Of a stretch of 64,000 bases of DNA, positions 33,819 through 43,928 are shown piece by piece; within the stretch, counting starts at the first letter, position 1, and every line of letters begins with the position of its first letter. The translations under genes were made by a program, and so were the position numbers. The notes beneath the pieces were generated by a model that was not told the origin of the DNA, did no database searches, and saw only the letters and a program-made list of their open reading frames with translations. The stretch is from Spongilla lacustris (lineage: Eukaryota; Porifera; Demospongiae; Spongillida; Spongillidae): assembly GCA_949361645.1 (NCBI GenBank), contig OX442417.1:162278-226277 (forward strand). Reading direction: 5' to 3'.

Positions 33819-34040
33819 ATGTGTGTGTGTGCATGCGTGTGTGCATGTGTGTGTGTATGTGTGTGTGCATGTGTGTGTGCGTGCGTGAGTGCATGTGTGT
33901 GTATGTGTGTGCATGTGTGTGTATGTGTGTATGTGTGCGTGTGTGTGCATGTGTGTGAGTGTGTATGTGTGAGTGTGTGTGTGTGTGCATGCGTGTGCAT
34001 GTGTGTGTGCGTGCATGTGTGTGTGCATGTGTGTGTGTAC
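33755..34040. repeat. GT-rich microsatellite
   Basis: (GT)n with GCATGTGT and GTATGTGT variants, separated from the CCCT array by about 140 bp of unique sequence. Confidence 0.95.
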
Positions 34041-35255
34041 CATTATATGGAGAAATATTCCTATGAATTTCACAACATTTTGATTTATAGGCAATGATGT
34101 ATTACATCTGAAGCATCACTGAATCCAATTATTCAAATCTCCTAAATGTGCAAACCAAGACCCAAGCTGAATTTCCTCAGCTGGTCAGCTGCATGGTGGA
34201 AGAACAAGGACATGGATTGGGGGAGGGACAGAGCACGCATAGTAGATAGGTAGGTAGTAGGTCTGCACCACATTTTTGCTCATTTTATCTTAATGAGATT
34301 CTGCACAATTGACATTGCCATGATGTGGGTTGGCATAAGCTGTGGAATACTTCAAACCATCATGAGTCAACCACCACAAAGAACTCTTCCAACCTTCATT
34401 GCCTGAATGCAGGCTGAAATGCAAAGTGTTTACTAACACTGAAGTATTTTGCAGCATGTACAGTTTGCATTTAGAAATCACCAGCTTGCAAATGTCAAAG
34501 AGGTGTGGTATCAGAGTTACTTGTTAGAAGTTAGCCATAAAGCAGGTGCACATCATTACTTCACTCCTTACTCTCTCACTTCTTTCATTACCACTGTCCA
34601 CATGCAATGACAAAGAAACTCGGCTGTTTGCAGCTGGAAACTAAGTCCATAATTAGGATTTACGGTGGAAATGGTGTCATTAAATGACTTTTTGACTCAT
34701 TAATCAATAGCTTCATTTGCACAGCTACTTCAAGGCTGTAGACAATGGGAGGGGGGGGGGGGGGGGGGGGGCACCCCTAATTTTTTGGAGACATTTAAAA
34801 AATAACATAGTGGCTTTCTTGTGTTGACGATATTATGCTTATAGCTATTTATATTATAGAATCATGTGCATAAAAATAATAAATTTTAATAAACTGTTCA
34901 GTTTATAACTGTTCTTTTGCTGTTCATAGCTTGATTCTACATGTGTGCCTCCGCAAGGAAACTGTGCTTAAGTTAGTATGTGCATTCTGAAGTATTTCAA
35001 AAGTCCTGCATGCATGGACTAGGAGTATAGAATGCGCTACCCCAACTCATATCGCCAGCAATCGGATGCCAGTTCCTATGAGCTCTAATTAAGATGTTGC
35101 GGGGTCTGTTGCAATTCCAGGAACATGCACACAGTAATGGATGTGCAGTGGTACTTGCTCAACAGCGTACCATATGCATCTACCTGTTATTGGAGAGTGC
35201 GAGAGATCTATGCATTAAGGTGCTTCTATAGATCGCTGTATATATACATGTATAT
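34041..35255. other. Unassigned stretch with a G21 tract
   Basis: No recognisable gene. A run of 21 G occupies 34751-34771. A 63-codon minus-strand frame (34290-34481) has no recognisable domain. Confidence 0.45.
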
Positions 35256-35261
35256 AATAAT

Positions 35262-35462
35262 AACGTTAGTAGTGGAGTCGTACGGAGCCTGGGGAATGGA
35301 GGCTTTGGAGTCTATCTGGCTCCCAGCTTGCTTCTCAACCAGCTACTTGCTCGTCCAAGGCAAAGTCAGTGGTTCTTACCAAACTCTACGGGCGGCTGAA
35401 CCTTCACCTGGTATGAGCTAATGCAATTGCCATCCTTTCCCGTAGCATCAGTCAAAGTGATG
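35262..35462 (+). pseudogene. C-terminal fragment of an RT element
   Basis: LVVESYGAWGMEALES in one frame, then after a frame change KLYGRLNLHLVRANAIAILS. This pair resembles the C-terminal end of multicopy invertebrate reverse transcriptase proteins, recognised from memory of the family. Broken frame and no upstream RT make it a relic. Confidence 0.55.
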
Positions 35463-35950
35463 TAGGGTAGATATAGTTAGCATTTTGTGTACATTGTGTG
35501 TAGTCTAGTTGTATATGTTTATATATCAGTGTATTTGTGCATGTCCATTTATCCAATAATAATAATTGTATATCCCCAATAATAATATAAAATTAATTGC
35601 TCAGAAACTTACTCATAAGTGGGAAAAGTCAAACAGTGAGGTATTGGTATGCATGGATGAGATGGACTGTCTTTTGCAATCCTCAGAGCAACAAACCTCT
35701 GTCTGAGGGGCTCCCGTACCAAATGGAGGAGTGCATTTGGAATGGACGATGGAGCAGGGTTGCCTAGTACCTCTGCCTGAATTTCATGCTTAAATTGTTT
35801 ATGCATGTCTTTATCATCTTTATTTAATGTGTAATATTATTATTGTATTGCTGTATATTATAGTGTACTTGCGTATGTCTAATTTTATTTTAATTAAATC
35901 TTAATGAATTATAAAACAATATTATAATTATATAATATTATAATTATAAT

Positions 35951-36792
35951 TATATGGGACAGTGTGCATGTCCAGCAAAATCGGGCTTGTGGGGTTATAA
36001 TTTTATCACTATAAAAATTGCACGTTGTACTAAACAACACATCTTCGCGACGGTACTACCTTTTCCTTTCAAATTTCGTACACTTGTTCCCACACCATTT
36101 CTCTGTGTGAAAATCGATTTTTGTGATCTACACCTTTTCCGTGCCGTGGATACAACAATCGTTAACCCCGCGGATTAGTAATCCACATTTCTCCACGTAC
36201 GAGTGTTGAAAATGCGTCAAATTCGGGTTGCACATAGAGGAGTCCTGTAGCTATTGATTTGTTTTGTTCGTTAGTTTCTGAATCATCCGTTACGGAGATA
36301 CAGTTGAGCAAACTACAGGCACATTTTCCCGCTTGGTTCGCGCCAATGATATAATCACCGCCTCCCCATTCACTGAGCGGGACGTGATTTGCCAAAATCA
36401 TTGGCGCGAATCAAGCGGGAAAATGTGCCCGTAGTTTGTTCAACTGTATCTCCGTAACGGATGATATAGAAATTAACGAACAGAACAAACCAATAGCTAC
36501 AGGACTCCTCTATGTGCAACCCGAATTTGACGCATTTTCAACACTCGTACGTGGAGAAATGAGGAATTCTAACCCGCGGGGTTAACGATTGTTGTATCCA
36601 CGGCACACGGAAAAGGTGTAGATCACAAAAATCGATTTTCACACAGAAAAATGGTGTGGGAACAAGTGTACGAAATTTGAAAGGAAAAGGTAGTACCGTC
36701 GCGAAGATGTGTTGTTTAGTACAACGTGCAATTTTTATAGTGATAAAATTAAAACCCCACAAGCCCGATTTTGCTGGACACTGTCCCATATA
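35951..36792. mobile_element. Non-autonomous foldback element with about 400-bp terminal inverted repeats
   Basis: Arms 35951-36350 and 36397-36792 are near-perfect reverse complements around a 46-bp loop; the left arm has a 6-bp GCATGT insertion near its end. Ends read TATATGGGACAGTGT. About 290-360 bp in from the end, AGGAGTCCTGTAGCTATTGA and CATCCGTTACGGAGATACAG align with 43614-43683 next to the putative transposase gene, at the same distance from that element's end. No ORF of its own. Confidence 0.9.
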
Positions 36793-38600
36793 GGTAACAC
36801 CCAAGGTGGTAGCTGAGCTATATGGCCACCTCAGCCTGTTATTGATTAGAGCTAATGCTTGATCAATCTTGGTCCGCTCATACCCCCAATCAACCCAACA
36901 GGACAGTTATATGTGCATGTAGTTGTTTGTGTGTGTTACATATTATGATTATGATATGGCACAAATCTTATATGAGAGTTACTGCCGTAATTCTCAATGT
37001 TATACGTACATATACTCAACGTGTCCTGCCACCACTTACAGGGGGATACCGAATCAGCCCAAATTTGATTATCTTGAGTGTAATTCTGGGTCACAATGTT
37101 CTACAAGCCACATCGCTAGATCAGTTGCAAATACCGTAAGTTTGTTTGCTAACCACATGGTTAAAATCAAGATCTGTTGGTTTACTTTTCAAAATGTATT
37201 TTGGTTTGAAGTTTGAACCAGTCATTTACAGTTGGAAAGTACTAGTATTCCAAATGGGATTTGAACATATGGTCGTATGCTTTCCATTCCCCAGCATCCA
37301 TCTCACCATGTCAAATAGGTGTTTACAGCTATAGCTATACCAAAGTATTTTTGGGACGTGACCATTTAGCTTTGAAATATTATACCAATTACATTAACTT
37401 GGCTTCAGTTTGCCTTGCCCTTCATTCCACACATGAACAAAAATACATTAAGACCACATTTAAGGTTAACTGATCTCTACATTTTTTGAGAATTACAAAA
37501 CCACAAATCAATACTAATTGGCTTGAAGTCTTGGTTTGGTCTTCAAGCAATGGATTGAACACGTTTGGTTTGACAAAATTCAAGAATATGATAGCATCCT
37601 CTGCTTTTGTTGTGCTACTGCAGTTCAAACCGAATGGCTGTAACAGGGAATGTTGGCAGCCTGTTCTCCTGACAACTGGGTTCAACAAAAGACAATTGCA
37701 ATAAACATGCATATATGGGCAGTTCGGTCTCTATGCCACCACCATGCAGTTCATATGGCAGGAATGACTTCCTAAAACTGACAGTGAAAAAATTTTGTCT
37801 GAGGAGAGGGCAGTAAGAAACTGTCATAACTTAGGTAGTGCTATATATATATATATTAACCGCAAGTTTGCTCAACTTTCCAAGGAATAGCCCTTATTTT
37901 CCACTATTGTAAGGTGCTACTTTTCCACATGTACAGAACAGATAAGGATGTTTTGATAAGGCATATTCAACTGTACTAAACAAACTGTTGTACATGTACA
38001 GAACAGATAAGGATGTACGTGTACAGAACAGATAAGGATGTTTTGATAAGGCATATTCAACTGTACTAAACAAACTGTTGGGGTACACCTTTAGTGACCT
38101 GTGATTGTTTTCAAAAGAGTTAGCACTCCTTTTCTAATATTTCATTTCCTAACTTCTCTGCGACCTGCCTACCTGTAATTCTAATGCCTGCATGCTCACT
38201 TCCTAGTCAGAATAAGAGCTTCAACCTAGCCTTGTTATCTTGATGGAGGGATGGACACGTACACAACCTGAGTACCCAACGAAGAAGGAAAAATTCGCTA
38301 TACAGTATAAACTGTTCCTTCCATTTTACCTCAATGTGCACTTTCTTGATGATACACATGCAGTCTTGTTCTCTTGGTTATGCATCTTGTTGAGCATATG
38401 ATCATGTAACACCTCATGTTGAGAGAACTGGAGCAGTAGGTGTGTATATAAACATTAATAAGGATGTACCTGCATGGCGTATCAGTGTCGCTGACAGGTT
38501 CAGAACATTGTCAATCATCTATAATTTGGTGTATTAAGGGAAGGGAGGAGTGCAGCTAGCTAGTTATTCTAATCCCACCATACCAGGATAACTCATCTTA
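36793..38600. other. Unassigned stretch with small duplications
   Basis: No recognisable gene. 36952-36990 (GGCACAAATCTTATATGAGA and onward) is repeated inverted at 55057-55098. A 59-bp direct repeat containing CAGATAAGGATGTTTTGATA occurs at about 37931-37989 and 38021-38079. Confidence 0.5.
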
Positions 38601-38629
38601 TAGTTTTGGCAACATTTTCTGCTGTGTGA

Positions 38630-39300
38630 GGATGAAAAACATGACACAAAAAGAAAAAAAAGGTACAGTGTGTGGAGCTAGTGACTGAAGGTCTTCTTTG
38701 TGCTCACACCATAATGCATTTGCAATATGTTGATGGATATGGTGATTTGGTATATAACAATTGTGTTGGCACCATACACATTGTAGCTGCATGCAGCATT
38801 ACATGTCAAAAATGGGACAACTCTGACAATTTAGGACAGTTTTGCTAACCATTCATACAGAGAACGCAGATAATTGCGTTCACCGAGGTCTCTGGCTCAT
38901 TGAAGCGCAGATGGATGTTGTGGACAAATGTCTCTGGAGTACGATCAGGTTAGGCTGGCTGCCACGGGGATTAAACTACATGCAATGCTGCTTCATTGTA
39001 TGTGTAGGAATCATACACACTTGTGCATATAGCTCTACATGTACATCAACTAATCTAAAACAGTACAGTACACTCAGCACACCATTTTCAGTTGTGCGAG
39101 GATCAGTGAAAAGCACAACACGCTCATGTATTTGCAACATGTCGATGGATATGATGATTTGGTATGACAAATGTGTACGGTACCATATTACATGTCAAAA
39201 AGGGGACACCTGAAAATTGCTTTTTCATTGGCAGATGGACGCTGCAGACAAATGTCTGCGGAGTACGATCAGATTAGGCTGGCTGCCAAAGTAGATGTAA
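38630..39300. repeat. Diverged direct duplication (two copies of about 220-350 bp)
   Basis: GCATTTGCAATATGTTGATGG...GGTTAGGCTGGCTGCCA at about 38716-38965 recurs as GTATTTGCAACATGTCGATGG...GATTAGGCTGGCTGCCA at 39128-39287, with the same order of short conserved blocks. The left copy is longer by indels. Confidence 0.7.
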
Positions 39301-39309
39301 ACCCCATGC

Positions 39310-39556
39310 AGCTGTGTGTTTATAGAACAACCCTTTTGATGTGGTTGTTCCTAATTCGGTACCTTTGCCATACATTAACTGAGGTATGTTTGCCGAAAAG
39401 TGAGTTTTCAGTACCAGGATTCACGAACCATTAGTACAGTTGTAATCTCCATTAAATTTTCTATCCAACAGTGTTTAAATTATCTCTCTAGCATGCGTAG
39501 TCTGTCCACATCAGTCAAGGGAAGTCGGTTGTTCCTTAATATAGGTCCCTTGCATT
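39310..39556 (-). mobile_element. Deleted relative of the pogo-type transposon (one terminal region)
   Basis: About 245 bp collinear with 15528-15779, including GATGTGGTTGTTCC, TTCGGTACCTTTGCC, CAACAGTGTTTAAATTATCT and the terminal TGTTCCTTAATATAGGTCCC. The transposase-coding part and the other end are absent. Confidence 0.82.
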
Positions 39557-40146
39557 ATACTGTATCAGGACCTACGTTAGTAGGTCCTATGTAGGATTTG
39601 AAGTGTCATGAATATGATTAGTAAAACACCAGATTCCGCTGTTGCCGTTGCACCGTAGAATCAGTTGGAATTTAGCGAGCGTATTTGGATACAGCCAACG
39701 ATTACCTACAACGTAGTAAAACTGCCGACGCTTAGAAAGCTCAGACAACAGAGATAACGCTCACTCGTTCCCACACTAGAACCTAAAAAAAAGTTTCTTC
39801 TAATTCCGGATCTGATAAGATAAGATTCGCTCGGATAAGAGGTTTATTGCACTGTATCTTTGTCACGATTGAAGCGCAATGTTTGCGGTTATCAAAAGGA
39901 ACTGTAGGAGATAAGTTAGAAACTTTCTGCCGAATTTGTTTGGTGCTATTACTTTTGTATTTTAAGTTATACTGAACACAATTTCGATCTTTAGCAAGCT
40001 TAGTTATGTTAACACATAGCCCACAATAGATCTTATCAACTTCTAATACCTTATATGGAGGTCATGGCCAGAAGCTAGAAGGGTGCCCTGGCCCTATTAG
40101 CTGCACCGGAAACACGTGTACATCCATTTTATTTTGACGATAGACG

Positions 40147-40400
40147 AGTCGCAAGATGAATGTAAGGAGCATGACAGTATTCAAGAAGCGCGTGAAACAA
40201 AGAAGGCTTACGACAGGAAGCGCTACAAAGCCGATTTTGAAAGTAAGAAGGATAGCACGAAGGCGCAATACTGGCTTAATTGATCCGGAACGTAACAAGG
40301 AGCGTGAAGGCCTACTACGATCAAAATTTAGAACTGATTTTAGCCTCCAAACAAGCTCAATATCAGGCAAATCCAAAAGAAAAGAAATCCTACGAGGTAG
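40147..40400 (+). pseudogene. Lys/Arg-rich coding relic with repeated Tyr/Lys motif
   Basis: One frame gives KKAYDRKRYKADFESKKDS then a stop; a second continues with AYYDQNLELILASKQAQY then QANPKEKKSY. The spacing of K/R-x-Y motifs resembles the charged repeats in the N-terminal part of some invertebrate helicase-type transposon proteins. It is similar in style to 56665-56940. Family identity is a guess. Confidence 0.4.
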
Positions 40401-40514
40401 GAATATACCGTTTGGGTGCAATATGATTATCCAAGTTTATTCGCGCGCAAGGAAACGGTATATCCTTTGCGTGTGTTCTTGCGAGTCGTCTGCGATTTAC
40501 AATGTTATTTGCAT

Positions 40515-40539
40515 CCCCCCCCCCCCCCCCCCCCCCCCC
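40515..40539. repeat. Poly-C tract (25)
   Basis: Uninterrupted C run. Similar tracts occur at 7681, 16757, 53710 and 55019, and G runs at 34751 and 61592. Confidence 0.9.
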
Positions 40540-41059
40540 TGCCCCCATGTCAGCTCAGTACGCTATGCAAGCTGGCCGATGGCCTGTTGGTAGGACGATT
40601 TATATAAGTGAGTTCTGTTCAGTGCATGGTTGCTACTTTATTAACGGGAATATCCTTCACAAATGCGTGTCCACTGGTGGTCCCCACCAGACTGACCAGA
40701 GCAAATCAGCTAGGTGCTGCATGTTCATTCAGGCTGCACTGGTAACCCCAGACAGAGCATCCTTGGAACTAACCCCATAGTAGTTGCTACAAAGCTTTGT
40801 TCTTGACATGGCCACAAGCACTGCTGCTCAGGGGAAGGTATATTGTTTTCATTCAAATATGTGGGTCTGCCAGTTGTGAGCTGTTCTTGGCCAATGTTAT
40901 TAGGTGGAGATGGAGAAGAGGAAAGGGAACACCATCCTACCAGGATGAGGAGTGGAACACTTCTGGAAGGGTGGGTGTATGTGTATGTTTGTGTGTGCTA
41001 TGTCCCACGGATATGTTGCTGAGTTATCTATACAGGTGTGATGTTGTGCTTGCTATCCC

Positions 41060-41990
41060 CTCCTTTGCTCGTCCTCTTCCCTCCTGTCTCATCCTCTCTT
41101 CTCCCTTCCCCTCCTCTCTCCCTTCCCTTCTTCATTCCACTCCTCCCCCTTTCTCTTCGCCCTTCCCCTCCTCCCTTCACCTCCCATCCTCCCTTCTCCT
41201 CCTCCAATCACCTCCCATCATCCCTTCACCTCCCATCCTCCCCCTCCTCCTTTCACCTCCCATCCTCCCCCTCCTCCCTTCACCTCCCTTCCTCCATTCC
41301 TCTCCCATCCTGCCTTCCCCTCCCATTCACCTCCCATCCTCCCTTCACCTCCCATCCTCCCTTCTCATCCCATCCTCCCTTCACCTCCCATCCTCCCTTC
41401 TCATCCCATCCTCCCTTCACCTCCCATCCTCCCTTCACCTCCCATCCTCCATTCACCTCCCATCCTCCCTTCACCTCACATCCTCCCTTCACCTCCCATC
41501 CTCCCTTCACCTCCCATCCTCCCTTCACCTCCCATCCTCCCTTCACCTCCCTTCCTTCCTTCCCCTCCCATCCTTCCTTCCCCTCCCATCCTTCCTTCCC
41601 CTCCCATCCTTCCTTCCCCTCCCATCCTTCCTTCCCCTCCCATCCTCCCGTCACCTCCCTTCCCCTCCTCTCTTCACCTCCCATCCTCCCTTCACCTCCC
41701 ATCCTCCCTTCACCTCCCTTCCTTCCTTCCCCTCCCATCCTTCCTTCCCCTTCCATCCTCCCTTCCCATCCTCCCTTCACTTCCCATCCTCCCGTCACCT
41801 CCCTTCCCCTCCTCCCGTCACCTCCCTTCCCCTCCTCCCTTCACCCCCATCCTCCCGTCACCTCCCTTCCCCTCCTCCCTTCACCCCCATCCTCCCTTCC
41901 CCTCCTCCCTTCACCCCCATCCTCCCTTCCCCTCCCCTCCTCATTTCTTCTCTCCCCCTTCTCTCTCCCTTCCCTTCCTCTCTGTCCCAT
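41060..41990. repeat. CT-rich minisatellite
   Basis: About 50 units of CATCCTCCCTTCACCTCC and TCCTTCCTTCCCCTCCCA types. There is no exon evidence on either side. Confidence 0.95.
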
Positions 41991-42069
41991 CCTTCACAAA
42001 TCACTTCCTTCTCCACCTGTTTGCCCCAACACAGCTGGATATAATGGACATACAGTTTGGCCATGAGGG

Positions 42070-42765
42070 TAGACCTATTCTGTGCTGTACTCAGTGGTGG
42101 TCCTTTTGCACACCACTTATGAAAATGTCAAGCAATCAGGAAAGCATCTTTGGTGTGAATGGCCAATTGCTTTAATCATATACATCCTCACATCAAGGAC
42201 AGACATTTAAGGTGATTAATCCTGATGGAGAACGCATGCGTAGGTACCTTCAGTCAAGAGAAAGATGGCTTTGAATCCTGTGAGGATAGTTTCATGACAG
42301 GGGTGTGGGTGTGCTATGCTTAGGCTGATCCTGATAAACCAATTTTGGTAGCTGGTAATCCATAGCGGTTTAATGAAAAGCGTGTTAGGCATTAGAAAAT
42401 GGCATTAAATCTGGCTGCAGCCAGGGTAAGGCATTTGTGGTCTGAGCATAATATGTTGTTCCCTCACTACTAATACCTCCTCTCCTCCATTACTACTTTA
42501 TTTATAGGGGTCCCCTCGCCTTTCAAAATAACCTGGCTGAGAGACTGGGTGTTGCTCACATGCCAGTTCAGATACTTAGCTGTTCAAAAGAAAGAAGTTG
42601 TTTGATTATTATGTGATTTAATGATGATAGCAAGTGAGCAGATCAAACTGTTTTATACTGCTGTGATGTGATGCTCTATATTATATTTCAAGATTGCCCT
42701 TCTTTCTTTGTTTGCTCCCATGCATGCAATGTGTAAGTAGGAACCCGCTGGGGGAAAAAAAGGAG
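42070..42765. other. Unassigned stretch
   Basis: No recognisable coding or repeat feature. Confidence 0.5.
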
Positions 42766-42769
42766 TGAA

Positions 42770-43083
42770 ACAAGATATAAAAATTTAATAAAAATAAAAT
42801 TGGTGATGTAGGATTTGTAGACAGCAATTGAGAAAAAAGTAAGGAAACAAGGAATTACGGATATTATGCATTCATTAAATTATAAATATTACATACCTAC
42901 ATTTAATTTAGCACAGAATTAGAATTTCAGGCAGGTAGATTTGCTAAATAATGTAGGTATGTAATATTGATAATTTAATGAATGCATAATATCCGTAATT
43001 CCTTGTTTCCTTACTTTTTTCTCAATTGCTGTCTACAAATCCTACATCACCAATTTTATTTTTATTAAATTTTTATATCTTGT
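42770..43083. mobile_element. Palindromic MITE (314 bp)
   Basis: Arms of about 135 bp (42770-42907 and 42940-43083) are near-perfect reverse complements, ends ACAAGATATAAAAA...TTTTTATATCTTGT. The MITE at 60816-61109 has the same ends and related internal sequence. Confidence 0.9.
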
Positions 43084-43336
43084 AACTATATATGCATGCA
43101 GTAATACGAGTACGGGTCAATTAACGATTGCACTCACCAATCGTTATCTGCATGTAGAATGACGACTAGTAGCTGACGTCCCCGTTGCCTTCTTGCTCCG
43201 TTTTGTTTTATTTTAGGTCTACATGGGTTTTTCATACTTTTAAACTTGATTAAAAAACCCCCCTAAAACAATCGACGCAAATACACAAAGACAATTTTCA
43301 CACGCAACAATGAGAGAAGATATAATTATATATATA

Positions 43337-43770
43337 TATATGGGACAGTTTCCACGAAAATGGCCCTTCGTTTATATATATAAAATGTTATAAAAATGCT
43401 TCTCGTTTGAATCGCTATATCTTCCGAACGGTTAAAGGTATCAACTTCTTATTTTCAACACTTCATACTATAGCATTTGTCTATCGTAAAATACATTTTG
43501 GAGTCTTGCACTTGCTCCGTATCAGTACTGCAACGTTCGATACCCCACCGGGTTCAAACCCGCCATAACTTTCTGTAGGAGTAATAAAATCGCTTCAAAT
43601 TCCGTTTGTAGGTAGAGGGGTCCTATACCTATTGATTTGTTCTGTTCGTTAATTTTTATGTCATCCGTTACTGAGATACAGCGGCGCAAAGTTGGTACAA
43701 GTTTCCCGCTCGAATCGCGCCGTTGTATGTGCGCGAACCGTTTCCATTCACCGAAGTACATGAATATTCA
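43337..43770 (+). mobile_element. Left terminal region of the putative transposase element
   Basis: Starts TATATGGGACAGTTTCCACG. Blocks at 43614-43683 (GGGGTCCTATACCTATTGAT, CATCCGTTACTGAGATACAG) and the TTTCCCGCTCGAATCGCGCC region align collinearly with the arms of the 35951-36792 foldback element. I find no reverse-complement right end (ACTGTCCCATATA) downstream of the gene before 50 kb, so the copy appears truncated on the right. Confidence 0.75.
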
Positions 43771-43928
43771 ACTATTTCCTGTGGGTTGGGACTTTGTTAA
43801 CCTAGCCACACCTACAAAGCATTTATCGGTGAGGTCTTGCCTATTAGCAGAGATAATGTATATTTACTACTTATTATAAGTAGTATTTACAGTTGTTATT
43901 CGTTATCTTCTGTGTAGATTTAAACGAT

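Noticed and set aside
32083..34094. Long ORFs of 511-665 codons over the CCCT array
   Set aside because: They encode only Pro-Ser-Leu or Gly-Arg-Glu repeats dictated by the tetranucleotide; any frame without a stop is open there.
40797..42066. ORFs of 342-415 codons on the plus strand
   Set aside because: Dominated by CT-rich satellite translation; the short unique ends have no domain or splice support.
43540..43565. B-box-like GGGTTCAAACCC
   Set aside because: No A box at the right distance and no acceptor stem; it lies in the transposon terminal region.
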